Assembly: GCA_036172665.1 (NCBI GenBank)
Contig: CM069870.1
Location: 62,496,212 to 62,560,211, forward strand
Reading direction: 5' to 3'
Length of the DNA stretch: 64,000 nucleotides
DNA from: Prosopocoilus inquinatus
Lineage: Eukaryota; Arthropoda; Insecta; Coleoptera; Lucanidae
Shown: positions 45,506 through 56,955 of the stretch, piece after piece
Numbering within the stretch: the stretch's first letter is position 1
Layout of the letters: the number at the start of each line of letters is the position of its first letter
Program-made: the position numbers and the translations under genes
The notes under the pieces: model-generated
The model's input: only the letters and a program-made list of their open reading frames with translations
The model's database searches: none
What the model was told of the DNA's origin: nothing

Positions 45506-47641
45506 ATGTTTGGTCGTGAAACTTGATTCAGAGACAAAAGGCTTCCCACTGCCTCCTGCCACCTGCCACCACTCTGTACATTTCGTCTTTTTCTTCTTTC
45601 GTTGACGGAGACATTCTTTCGCTGAGTCTTTGATTGGGACACATAGGAGTGCTAACAGGATTACAATCTTGAATTTTGAATTTTTCAGCAATTCTTCTAT
45701 GTATGTAGATTGGTCAATTTGTATCTTCCTCTGTTTTCTGTCGCCTCTGTATAATTCGCACACCCAAAAAATACTTTCCCTCTCCCATGTCTTTCATTTT
45801 AAAGTTCGCCATAAGCTCACGTTTAATCTTTTTTTTGAAATCATCATTATTACTGAAAAAAATTAGGTCCTCAACATATACAGGACATTGAAAATGATTC
45901 CCTTCTCAAATTTATAAAAAAATGCAACTGTCAGTATTGGACTGCTGCAACCCAACATTCTTAAAAGCTTGTTCCATATTCGACTTGCTTGTTTCAGTCC
46001 TTTAAATAATCTTTTGAGTTCGCAGACTTTGTTGCTGTTTTTACAGAATCTTTCCGGCTGAGCTAATAATTATCTTATTGACGTACTTATATCTGACGAC
46101 AGGGGAATACGTTTCTTGATAATCGATTCCCTTTCTTTGTGAGCAACCTCTTACGCGACGACTCGCACTTTACATCTCACTACCTTTCCTGAGGAATCAT
46201 GTTTGGTTTTGAACATACATTTACAGTCGATTGGCTTCTTGGTTAAAAGCAATGGAAGATGAGTATCGAGCATTGACGGAGAATTAAAACGTGGGGACTT
46301 AAAGACCCTCCAGATGTCTTTTAAGTTCCCACGTATCATTCTCCATCAATGTTCGATAATCATCTTCCATTGCTTTTAACCATAAATCCTTGTCGGGACG
46401 TCCTAAGGTTTGTTCTACTGATGTTGGATCTTGATGTTCAATAACTTGCGTCGGCGAAGGTCACGTAGTCCTGAAAGTTAGGGTTTGATCGTCTCTCTCT
46501 TTCTCCACGATGAAGAAGCTCTGGATCTGTGCATGTCGATGTATAAGTTGCTGACTTATAGTCAGAGTCAGATTCGGAGTCAGAATTATCAAGTGTTCCA
46601 AACGAAGATTGAGAACTTCTGATTCTGATTCTGACTCATCTTCAGGCTGTGGTTCAGTTTTGTTAGCAGATTGATCTTGAGGTTCACCAAGCTGCTCCTC
46701 TGACTCAGAGACATCAGTGACACCGGGAAAGAATAAAGTCCTATCAGCATGAAGTAAATTGTTCTGTTCCAAGTATAAACTCCCTTTATCAGACTCAATG
46801 AACACCACTTCTCTAGAAACTTTTACTTGTTGATCCTTTGGTACGTAAAGTCTTGTGATTTGGGGAATATCTCATCATAACGGATTTTTCTGATTTCATG
46901 TCAAGTTTTTTTTCTTTTCTGTTTGAGAATATGCATGAGGGCTTTGCAACCAACAACGCACAAATGACTTAAAATTCGATTCGGGCCACTCCAAATTTCA
47001 AACGGTGTTTTACTGATCGTTTTAGTAGGCATGCGATTCAGAAGATATGGATGCAGCCTTACCATTCTGCTCACTTGTGTAAGGAGCTCTCAACTAGTGT
47101 AGAATCCCTGATTGTTACATTAGATTCTTCATCGTTGCAGTATTCGATTCCATCATCAAATCTCAATGCCTTGATCTTGCAGCTACTTTGATTTTCCACA
47201 TCATTTTTAAAAAAGCAAAAGTTCTCATATACTTTGTCTTTAGACTTCAAGAAATATACAAACGCCATGTGACTAAAATCATCCAAAAGTGTTAAAATAT
47301 AATGAGAATTGGCCAGCGAATTAACTTGGACGGGGCCAGATAAGTTTGAATGAACTAGTTCAAGCGATTGAGTTGTTAAACTTTCACTGTGTTTAAAAGG
47401 TAAAGGATGAACTTTGCCCTGAACACTCACAAATTTTATCACATTTACCTTTGAAGTCAATTCCTAATGCGACTCCGTTCTTAAGCTTATTTAAATTGTC
47501 TGAGTTTACATGTGCTAACCGTTTGTGCCATAAATCAGCTGACTGACATACCAGGGCAGAATCAGTAGGTTTTTTTGGCTCATTAAGCTTATAAATATGG
47601 TTCCTCAAAACAGTTGTCCCTATCACCATCGACATTGAATA

Positions 47642-48762
47642 CAGGGTCGCAGCCAGAGGGGCGCCAAGGGAAGCTTAGCCTGCCCTGGAAAATTTTAAGC
47701 CTGCCCCAAGATGCGACGGTCCAAGCTGACACACTCCGGTGGGCCGAAATAATACTCGTTAATTATTTCAAGCAATCTAATAAAACACAGTTGCGCTGTT
47801 CCCACTCTCGATTTTTTGGGAGAATCATAATTTCAATCATAGAGAGACGCCCGACAATTGTCGCAGCTGTATGATGGGAGTACGCTTTCCCGCTGGTGCC
47901 CGTCCTTGGTGTAAGATATGCGTGAGTACTCCCCCTAACCCGCCGACGTCCATATCTCGGACTTTGTAGACCGTTGCAAACATGTATTTGATAACTCGGT
48001 TGCGGGGTTGCTTTTTACATTACACATATTCTGTGTGTCGAAGAAAATAAACGCTGTTTTATATGTTAAAGTTGAGTTTTGCTTTTATTTACGCGCAAAG
48101 CGTTCCTTTTGTTTTTCTTTTTCACACTACACTGTTGCTTGCCAGTTTAATGTTTCACAAGGCAACAGTGGAAGTGATTTTTCAATTTGCGAACAGATAA
48201 TATCTATTGGGTAATTTAAATTTGTTTCAAATATTACAAAAACTGCAAATATTTACAATGTTATTATTTCATGGTATAATATTCGAAAGAGTGTTAAAAT
48301 AAAAACTTATAGAGCCTGCCCCACACTTCGATAAGCTTTCCCTGAATATTTAAGCCCAGTTTTACAATGACGGTTTAACATCGAGTCGAAGCTAAAATCC
48401 TTCAGAACAATTGTTGAAATAGTCGTTGCTAGGGTCCAGTTTCATAATTGCAGCTCAACTTTGAGCTGAGGTTTAAACCCTAAGGTCCAGTTTTACAATT
48501 GCAGCTCAATTTTGAACCGAGGTTTAAACCCTTAGCAACGATTATTTCAACATTTGTTGTGAAGGATTTAAGCTTCGGCTCAAAGTTAAACCGTCATTGT
48601 AAAACTGGGCCTTAGTAACGATTATTTCAACAATTGTTGTGAAAGATTTTAGCTTCGGCTCAAAGTTAAACCATCAATGTAAAACTGGGCCTAAGGGTTT
48701 AAACCTCAGCTCGAAGTTGACCCCCATTTGTAAAACTGGACCTTAGTCTGATCACGGCCCTG
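47642..48762. mobile_element. hAT element inside copia, exact 8-bp TSD
   Basis: The insertion begins CAGGGTCGCAGCC and ends GATCACGGCCCTG, giving short CAGGG-type TIRs. It is flanked by the identical octamer ATTGAATA (47634-47641 and 48763-48770). Copia protein similarity stops at one edge and resumes at the other (SMSMVIGTT and CKVFNQGRD), which independently proves the borders. No transposase is present. Its right third consists of smaller palindromic elements (48354-48750). Confidence 0.93.
48354..48750. repeat. array of small palindromic MITE halves
   Basis: Two modules alternate in both orientations. Module A is GGTCCAGTTTTACAATTGCA...GGTTTAAACCC (~52 bp). Module B is GCCCAGTTTTACAATGACGG...AATAATCGTTGCTAAGG (~80 bp). 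The order is roughly B+, A+, A+, B-, B-, A-. An A+B- pair makes a ~130 bp element with TIRs GGYCCAGTTTTACAAT next to TAA/TTA, which suggests PIF/Harbinger-type MITEs inserted into one another. Confidence 0.7.
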
Positions 48763-50017
48763 ATTGAATACCTTGCAACCTTTTGCATCAAACACAACAG
48801 AGTTACCTTTCTTGTTTAACTGAGGTACTGACAACAAATTTGTGCTTATTCCAGGCAGATATAAAATGTCATTAAGTGTAACTTCGATAATGTTATTATC
48901 CTCTAGAACAGTTAATTTTAATTTACCGATTTCATTCACTGTGAGTTTTCCATCATTTGCAGTTGTTATGTCAGACGGTTCAATAACTATGTTATTGTAC
49001 TAATAAATTTAGATTACCACACATATGTGTAGATGCAGCTGAGTCCACTACTCAACAGTCTACGTAATCAATTTCATTTCAGTGCTAACAGACTTTATTT
49101 TGGGCAGAATTTTGTTTAATTCTTGTAGAACAATCACGAGCCAAATATCCAGCGTATTTATTACAATTATAATACCGAGGTCCTTTTGTTTCTTTTGCTT
49201 TGGTAACTGAAGCAGAAGACGGAGGGGTCAGTGATCTTGTCCCTGATTATATCCTAGCTTTATCGCTCCTTATTTTCTGTGACTGTACCAAGCAAGAAAT
49301 TGTTCAGTGTCTCCATTTCCACCATGACTTATGTCTTGAAGAAGTTTTGTTTTTATTGCACCTCCTATAATTTTTACACCTGAGCTTTCAATGTCCATAA
49401 TCATCGGTTTGTACTTAGCTGGTAAGCGAGCCAATAAAAGAGTACTTACCCATTCTCCACTTACTTTCAACTCAATTCCAGACAGTTTATGGGCCGTTGT
49501 GACAATTTTGTTGACGTAGGTCTTCCACAGAGTCACTGTTGTCCAAACTTGTAGTGATTAGGTTTCCCAAAAGTCCGACACGTCACGACGAGTTAAATCA
49601 TTGTCTTCGAATACGGTGCTGAGGTTATCCCCCGCTTCGTTGGCGGTATTCGCGTCCTGAACGTGAACGTAATTTATGGAATCGACCAATAAAATAATTT
49701 TTGTACGGGGTTTAACATTTCACTTTGGATCCTTGTCAACGTTTATTACACAGTCCTATAATTCCTCGTGCTGTAGATACGTCTTCACTGTGAATTTCCA
49801 TGTGTTCCTTGAACTTTTCAATCGGGGGTAGTAAGAAAATGCTAGGCATTTAAGATTGGAAAAAAGATAACACGATCTGTTCATGATACTCGCGTAGTTC
49901 TGGGTCCATAACCGCCTGGTAGCAAAGGCGCGGTAATAATTCACAGAGGAGACTTTATTAGGTTAGACTTTAAACATTAAAAACTAAACAAGCACTACAA
50001 TGTAAATTTCCCACAGC

Positions 50018-50457
50018 AGTGAACCTCAACAATCGCCTTGTTTGCAATTGCCAAGAACACGACTCTTTCTGTATGGTGTAAGCCTACGAAGCCAAACAAT
50101 TCTCCTCCATGGCACACTCTCCACTTGCAATGGCAAGAAGAACATCTGTTTATTTTCAAGGCGGGCAGTCGTCGTCAGCTCCACGTGATCAATGACCAAA
50201 TCCGTCATTGTATCCGTGCAATAAACAGCGGCGAAATCTCGTCCTTTGCGACTGGCCATCATGCAAAGATTCCCCCAAAGAATTTTCCGTTCCAATACAT
50301 TTCACATCCCCCCAACTTTCCTCCCTCAAATTCTCTCCGAAGACGCCAGTTTGTATGGCGTCACTGGAGTACCCCAAAGACTTCTGAACACCACCATGGC
50401 CTCAAGTACTGACCACCCACCTCCGCTAATGACTTTCTAATTTTGCTTACCCCCTCT
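50018..50457 (-). pseudogene. partial duplicate of the LOXL SRCR2/LOX exon
   Basis: This copies 50734-51180 at high identity: GYSSDAIQTGVFGENLREESWGD and FAAVYCTDTMTDLVIDHVEL against GYASDAIQTDFFGG and FAAVYCTDTMADLVIDHVEL. A frameshift separates the SRCR and linker parts, and an extra ~10 bp after KQMFFL breaks the LOX start. The donor site and the last third of the exon are missing, replaced by the copia LTR at 50015. It lies within the LOXL intron on the same strand and cannot encode a functional exon. Confidence 0.92.
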
Positions 50458-50459
50458 AG

Positions 50460-50605
50460 TATGTAAATACCTCTTAAGTAAAATGTGGTTTAAGACTGCC
50501 TAACCATGTAATGAATTATTTTCTCTGGCTACATTCCCTTATTCAAAACATACAGTAACAATCATCAAGCGGCACATTAAATTAAGAACTTTTCGCGCAG
50601 AAAGA
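50460..50605 (-). repeat. LOXL intron segment, parental copy of 45365-45505
   Basis: This directly follows the functional exon on the minus strand and is the intronic part of the tandemly duplicated unit 50460-51180. It is also joined at its left edge to the 5' break of the pseudo-exon, which marks the duplication junction near 50458. Confidence 0.85.
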
Positions 50606-50658
50606 GACGACTTTCGAAAGAACTCAGCGATAAATGTAAAGAAAATATTGCTACTTAC

Positions 50659-51258
50659 ATGTGACACATGTGCCATTCCCACAGGTGTTTGGGGATAAAT
50701 GATCTAAAATCTGCTGTCCCTGCATTAAAGATACTCGCAGTGAACCTCAGCAACCGCCTTGTTTCCAAATGCCAAGAGCTCGACTCTTTTTGTATGGTGT
50801 AAGCCTGCGAAGCCAAACAGTTCTCCTCCATGGCACATTGCAAGAAGAACATCTGTTTATCTTCAAGGTGGGCAGTCCTCGTCAGCTCCACGTGATCAAT
50901 GACCAAATCCGCCATTGTATCCGTGCAGTAAACAGCAGCGAAATCTTGTCCTTTGCATTGTCCTCGCGATTGGTTATCATGCAGACATTCTCCCAAAGAA
51001 TTTTCCGTTCCAATGCATTTCACACCCCCCCAACTTTCCTTCGTTAAATTCCCCCCGAAAAAGTCGGTCTGTATGGCGTCACTGGCGTACCCCAAAGAGA
51101 GACTCCTGCACACCACCATGGCCTCATGTATTGACCACCCATCGCCGCAAATGACTTCCCAGTTTTTCTTGCCCCACTCTTTAACTTCGACCCTTCCTTC
51201 TTTGGGAAAACGTCCGCCGCGAAGACGAACTTCCAACCGACCAGGAAAAGGCACTCTG
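50659..51258 (-). CDS. Loxl2: lysyl oxidase-like protein, SRCR2 plus LOX N-part exon
   Basis: This 600 bp exon (199 full codons plus split ones) encodes the second scavenger-receptor cysteine-rich domain: LEVRLRGGRFPKEGRVEV, WEVICGDGWSIHEAMVVCRS, VKCIG, GECLHD, GQCKGQ, VYCTD, six cysteines. It then encodes the start of the lysyl oxidase domain (DLVIDHVELTRTAHLED, FFLQCAMEENCLA, RRLLRFTASIFNAGTADFRS) and stops inside the copper motif WEWHMCHM. The acceptor TTTTGCAG has a tandem CAGCAG, so an alternative acceptor three bases on would drop one residue. The donor is CACAT|GTAAGT. Phases join with both neighbours. SRCR domains in LOXL2-type proteins mediate extracellular interactions. An adjacent broken copy lies at 50018-50457. 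Confidence 0.97.
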
Positions 51259-52282
51259 CTGCAAAACAAGGATTAAGCTCAGACGTGCAAAATAAAAAAA
51301 AATCTAAAGTTTGAGTTTGCACAAAGTTTTAAAACGGAAACGGTTTTTGTGTTCGTGCCTCCGCACCGGACGTGATGCAAGTCTCGTAAAATGGAAGGCG
51401 GCGTTTAGCAGAAGCCCCGAAGAATAAATCTCTCCGGATTGCAGTGGCTGGCGGGTGCTTTCCCGGATCGATGTTTCTGCGATGATTTATTGCGTCCGAG
51501 CATCTTTCACAAAAGTAATCGCCGGCACGCAGTTAATCTTTAAGTAAGGATCGCTGGCAGAAAATCTTTACCAAAATTGCCTGCCATAAAAGCCTATACG
51601 TGCTTCAAAGTAAAAGCAAATGCCCTCCGGATATTTATGCGTACAATATCAAATATATTTAGTTTTATTTTTTTAATTTTTTTCACTGTAACTTCTCGAA
51701 TTTTAAAAAAGAGAATTCAATACAATAATTTTAGACTGATCAAAAATTGAAGTTGGTTTTCAAAAAAAAATAATATTTAATAATAAGACAGACATGAGAT
51801 ACTAAATCAATTCCGGCAGTATATCTTCTGTACGTCGGTCGCACATCCGGAAAGCCTAATCCGGGCAACGCTCGGGTCAATTTTGATTCATTAGCAGGTT
51901 ATTTGATTTAAGCATAAATTGCTGCTATTTCGCAAACTAGTTTCCTTTATAATATGTAAAGCCAAGTCGAAATTTATTTTTCACGTGAAACACCCGATGC
52001 TGACGATAAATTTCGTTGTACGAAGGAAACGCATCGATAAAATTAGTATTCCTGAACTCATACCGCAAGGGTAACATATAAAATGATTGCAACTTTTATT
52101 ATGGGGTAGTAAAGAAAACGCGAAAATTGTTCTTTGTTTCGGTGTAACTTTAGTTTACGTCGGCAGAAAGGAAACTTTTAATTTGCACCGGCAAACGGAA
52201 ATTGTTTAACTCGATCGATTAGAAAAAGTCCGGTTAAGCCATTAAACCCGGGAACGTGTCGGACGTGAATCTTATCACTTAC
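51259..52282 (-). other. LOXL intron, no other feature
   Basis: About 1.0 kb between donor TTTT|GTAAGTG at 52282 and acceptor TTTTGCAG at 51259. AT-rich in the middle. Nothing else was recognised. Confidence 0.8.
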
Positions 52283-53342
<1,060 letters not shown>

Positions 53343-53369
53343 AATCTCCGCCCACAATAATTTTATGTC

Positions 53370-53417
53370 CGTAGATACGTATTTCGGCAGCTAAGCTGCC
53401 ATCTTCAGTACGCTACC
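53370..53417 (-). ncRNA. hammerhead-like ribozyme motif, minus strand
   Basis: Minus strand: CGTA (53412-53409) pairs with TACG (53373-53370) as helix I. CTGAAGA is at 53408-53402. After one extra U comes helix II GGCAGC/GCTGCC (53400-53395 with 53391-53386, loop TTA), then GAAA (53385-53382) and a short self-pairing TACGTA, with TC at the expected cut after 53374. The extra U between the core A and helix II departs from the standard core, so activity is uncertain. Confidence 0.6.
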
Positions 53418-53659
53418 ATTAAAAGAACTTAAAAATATCTAAAAACAACCTAATCATCCTAATAAAATCATAAAAATGTAAAAACTTATGATTTTATTAG
53501 GATGATTACTAATCATCCTTCAGTACGCTACCAACTTAAAAGCACTTAAAAAGATTTGAAAACAACCTAATCATCCTAATAAAATCATGAAAATCTAAAA
53601 ACTTATGGTTTTATTAGGATGATTAGGCTGTTTTTAGATCTTTTTAAGTACTTTTAAGT

Positions 53660-53710
53660 TGGTAGCGTACTGAAGATGGCAGCTTAGCAGCCGAAATACG
53701 TATCTACGGA
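53660..53710 (+). ncRNA. hammerhead-like ribozyme motif, plus strand
   Basis: The same order as the partner at 53370-53417: GCGTA, CTGAAGA (53670-53676), T, GGCAGCTTAGCAGCC, GAAATACGTATC, TACGG. Helix II has an A-A mismatch here (GGC/GCC plus GC/GC), so this copy is more decayed than the minus-strand one. Confidence 0.55.
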
Positions 53711-53942
53711 TAAAAAATTATTGTGGGCGGAGATTAATTTTCAATTATTTCTTAAACCACAGTCTCCTTTACTCTTTTAGTTAATAAATTTCTCTTTAAA
53801 TTTTTGTTTTCAATTTTGATAGTGATTGCTCTAGAAGTGCACAAAGCTGTTATTTATCGAAGCAACAATTTTTAAGACAAGCCTGCCAGACAGCAAGAAT
53901 GTGCAATCTATTGAGAAAATAATTTATAAATGAGTAGGCTAA

Positions 53943-54044
53943 GACCCGGTATTTTGGTAACAATTGTGAACACAGTTGTTGTTATAGCAATAAACTGGGA
54001 GTTAAAGTTAACTTTCATTTATAATATCGGACCTAAATCGTTTA
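53943..54044. repeat. small MITE-like inverted repeat
   Basis: GACCCGGTATTTTGG at the left and AATATCGGACC at the right, with ACAATTGTGAACACAGTTGT inside. It is related to the one at 17085-17215. Confidence 0.5.
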
Positions 54045-54305
54045 CAGTTATCGCTCATTCACTTTTGAAAACGTAAATAATCAGTTTTGCAAAACATCAA
54101 GCTAAGATGAATAATAATTATATTTTTAGCTGGCTCGAAAGTGTTTTCTTTTTCATATCCCATCTGCAGTTATTACGAACGAGAACTGTAACAAGAGAAA
54201 TTGTACAGAACGTTCATAAATGCGGCATCCCATCATTTCTAAAAGTTGGTGCTAAATGCTATAGGGGAAAATTAACAAAAGGTACTTGTCTTTGAAAGAG
54301 ATCAA

Positions 54306-56656
54306 CAGTGGCATGGTTATGGGGGTTGCAGCAAAGCAACCCGACGCTAAGACGCCACAGGCGCCTGTTCGAAGCCTAACGTAAAAAAATCAACATTTTT
54401 ATTAGCAAGCTAATATACTGAGCGCTTCCTATTTTCTTTATCTCTAAAAAGACTCACGAGCACGGAAAACTTATTTGTCAAAGATTTCTGATAGTGATAA
54501 GTGTACATTTTCAAATGTCGGATATGTGTAAGTACGTCTAAAATAAGTAAAAAAGAAAGAAAACGAAACAAAAACTTAAAAATTTGCTGAATCATCTTCG
54601 GAGGATTAATTTTTGGAAATATTTTTGCTAGAAAGCAATTGAGAAACGCTTAAGAAACCTGAAGGATACGCTTCAAGCGTTTGTAGTGCCATCTATTAAC
54701 CCACGCCTTGTAATTTGTAATTTGCAGGGAAAGAAAGATGTCAAAAAACTGAAAAACATTAGATTAGGAGCGTTGAAAGACAACAAGCTGAAAATAACTT
54801 CAGTTATAAATATTTTTTATTTTATTTATTTTAAGCGCAAAGGGAAAGAATTTACGAGCCTTTGTGGCGCCATCTGTTACCCTGATTCGTAACTTTGTTC
54901 TCTTTATTTGTGGGGCAACAATTTTGAAATCAAATATCGAATAAATAAAATTGAACGGAAACAGTTAGAACAATAAATTTCAAATATAAGCAGCGTCATC
55001 TATTAACCTGTAATTGTAATTAATTTATTCCGTTTAATTTCTCGCAAAATTTCAAAAGCAGCCGAAGCCATTTTTTCTTCGGGAAAGTATTTGAGAAGTA
55101 GTTGAAGTGTACTTCCGCTTAGCGATAGTTTTCGGGAGCTTGTCCAATAAACAATAAACGTTTATGGCGCCATCTGTTACCATGAGCCCTAACTTTGTCT
55201 ATTTCCTTCGTGCGGAAGCAATATTTCAAAGCAACTAAAAAACGTTGAGAAAACAAAGTTCGAAAAATAATTTCGAATAAATAAATTTGGAGCGAAATAG
55301 CTAGAACACAAGAAATTTCGAATATATGTAGCGCCATCTTTTAATCTGTAGTCGCAATTAATTTTATTCTCTTTAATTTCCCAGAAAGTTTCGAATCAGT
55401 CGAAAAGACATTTTTTCTTCGAGAAAGTATTTGAGAAATAGTTGAGGCGTACTTCCGCTTAGCACTAGTTTTCAGGAGCTTTTCTATTAAACTATAAAAG
55501 CCTGTGGCGCCATCTGTTACCATGAGCTGTAACATTGTTCCTTTCCTTCGTGCGGAAACAATATTTCAAAGCAACTAAAAAATGCTCAGAGAATTCATTC
55601 AAAAACAACGTAACGAAAAAAAAATTCGAATGAATAAAGTTGAACAGAAACAGCTAGAACACAAAAGTTTCAAATATAAGTGGTGCCATCTGTTAATCTA
55701 TAGTCGCAATTAATTGTGTTCTCTTTAATTTTCCAGATAGTTTTAAAGCAGCTGAAGAAACATATTTTTTCTTTTAGAAAGTATTTGAGAAACAGTTAAA
55801 GCGCACTTCCGCTTAGCGCTAGTTTTCGGGAGCTTTTCTAATAAAATATAAACGTTTATGGCGACATCTGTAAACCATGAACCCGAACTTTGTCCCTTTC
55901 CTTCGTGCGGAAACAATATTTCAAAGCAACTAAAACACGTTCGGAAATTCATTCAAAAACAGAAACAACGTAACAAAAAACATAAAACATAAAAAATTTC
56001 AAATATAAGTAGCGCCATCTGTTAATCTCTAGTTGCAATTAACTTTGCTCCCTTTAATTTCCCAGAAAATTTCCAAGCAGCCGAAAAAAAAGCATTTTTT
56101 CTTGAAGAAAGTGTTTGAGAAATAGTTGAAGCATACTTCCGCTTAGCGTTAGTTTGCGGGAGCTTGCTAATAACAATAAACGTTTATGGCGACATCTGTC
56201 ACCATGAGCCGTAACTTTGTCCTTTAATTTGTGTGGAAACAATATTACAAAGCCACTAAAAAATGACAACAACGGTACGAAAAACAATTTCGAATAAATA
56301 AAAGCGAAGAGAAGCAGCTAGAACACAAAAGTTTCTCAAATATAAGTGGCGACATCTGATAAGCTGTAGTCGCAATTAATTTCGTTACCTTTAATTTCCG
56401 AGAGAGTTTCAAAACACAAGTTTCTTCAGGAAAGTGTTTGAGAAATATTCTGAAACATCCCCCGCTTGGCGCTAGTTTTCGAGAGCTTTTCTAACCTAAA
56501 ATTTTTAAAACTCTTGTCACTTTTTAGAAATAAGACAATCCATAAGCAGCTAAAGAAATGAACATTTAAATTAGGTTCTTGAAAGTCTTATTGAAATATT
56601 TAAAATAATTGTAAGGCGCTGCAACCCGATGGTTTGACTTCAATGTTACGCCACTG
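54306..56656. mobile_element. 2.35 kb hAT-like element carrying a satellite array
   Basis: Ends CAGTGGCATGGTTATGGGGG and TTACGCCACTG are hAT-type TIRs. A second matched block, GGGTTGCAGC, sits just inside both ends. The flanks GAGATCAA (54298-54305) and GTCATCAA (56657-56664) agree at 6 of 8 positions, consistent with an old 8-bp duplication. The interior is the tandem array at 54680-56500 rather than a transposase. The superfamily is likely, but the target duplication is imperfect. Confidence 0.65.
54680..56500. repeat. satellite-like array with GGCGCCATCTGTTA landmarks
   Basis: Full units of about 330-355 bp start near 55164, 55505, 55859 and 56186 with TGGCGMCATCTGT. Each unit is itself two ~175 bp halves, because related TAGCGCCATCTGTTAA landmarks lie midway (about 54988, 55330, 55682, 56012, 56347). 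Other shared phrases are CTTCGTGCGGAAACAATATT, TCAAAGCAACTAAAA, AGTCGCAATTAATT and ACTTCCGCTTAGCGCTAG. There is no open frame across units. Confidence 0.85.
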
Positions 56657-56955
56657 GTCATCAAGAATGCCTGTTTTAGTCATTGACGGCTTGAAACTCA
56701 CAGCCGTCATTATTGACAAGCGTTCCAAATTCAAAGTAAACGCTCCAGACTATCTATAATTTTATTGCTGGATCAAATATCTTGGGTCAAATATCTGTCA
56801 AATAAATAAACATGCAGTGTTGCAAATAGTTCAATGCTTTTAATTATATTGACAATTCAAACAGTTATACTTACTCGCTTTTTATTAAGAGCGTATAGAC
56901 AATACATTTTACATAGTTGGCTAACCTGCAAAAAGTTCAAATATGTACTTTAGAT

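Larger units (their letters stand above)
45540..50015 (-). mobile_element. truncated, decayed copia-type LTR retrotransposon
   Basis: Read on the minus strand: a ~99 bp TG...CA 5' LTR (50015-49917), a primer-binding site GGTTATGGACCCAG (49913-49900) like copia's initiator-Met tRNA site, and gag (WKFTVKTYLQHEELW, then VTLWKTYVNKI and LLLARLPAKYKPMI). Next come the protease/linker NDILYLPGISTNLLSVPQLN, the pre-integrase HHCC region LWHKRLAHVNSDNLNKL, the integrase core LDDFSHMAFVYFLKSKDKV, and reverse transcriptase (KPIDCKCMFKTKHDSSG; YVEDLIFFSNN in place of YVDD; KMKDMGEGKYFLGVRI; NPVSTPMCPN). It has frameshifts and stops and ends after the RT at about 45540, so RNase H and the 3' LTR are missing. 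A hAT element splits it at 47642-48762. Inactive. Confidence 0.92.
30458..50658 (-). other. giant LOXL intron (~20.2 kb)
   Basis: Donor CACAT|GTAAGTAG at 50658 and acceptor TTATTCCAG at 30458 bound it, phase 2, so that AT|G rebuilds the methionine of CHMHYH. It contains the copia/hAT nest, two T-rich arrays, several MITEs and an isolated TATA promoter on the opposite strand. Confidence 0.9.
53343..53740. mobile_element. inverted repeat pair carrying hammerhead-like ribozymes
   Basis: A minus-strand copy (53346-53480), a truncated minus-strand piece (53483-53600) and a plus-strand copy (53601-53740) of one repeat are joined tail to tail. Shared phrases are TTATTAGGATGATTA, TTTTTAGATCTTTTTAAGT, GGTAGCGTACTGAAGATGGC and CGAAATACGTATCTACGGA. 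Flanks CTCCGCCCACAATAAT and ATTATTGTGGGCGGAG close the palindrome. It resembles the inverted layout of the 20.1 kb repeat and suggests a Penelope-like or other ribozyme-borne retroelement. Confidence 0.75.

Noticed and set aside
54309..54380. tRNA-like TGTTCGAAGCC near 54365
   Set aside because: No acceptor or anticodon arms can be drawn, and the segment is the end of the hAT-like element.
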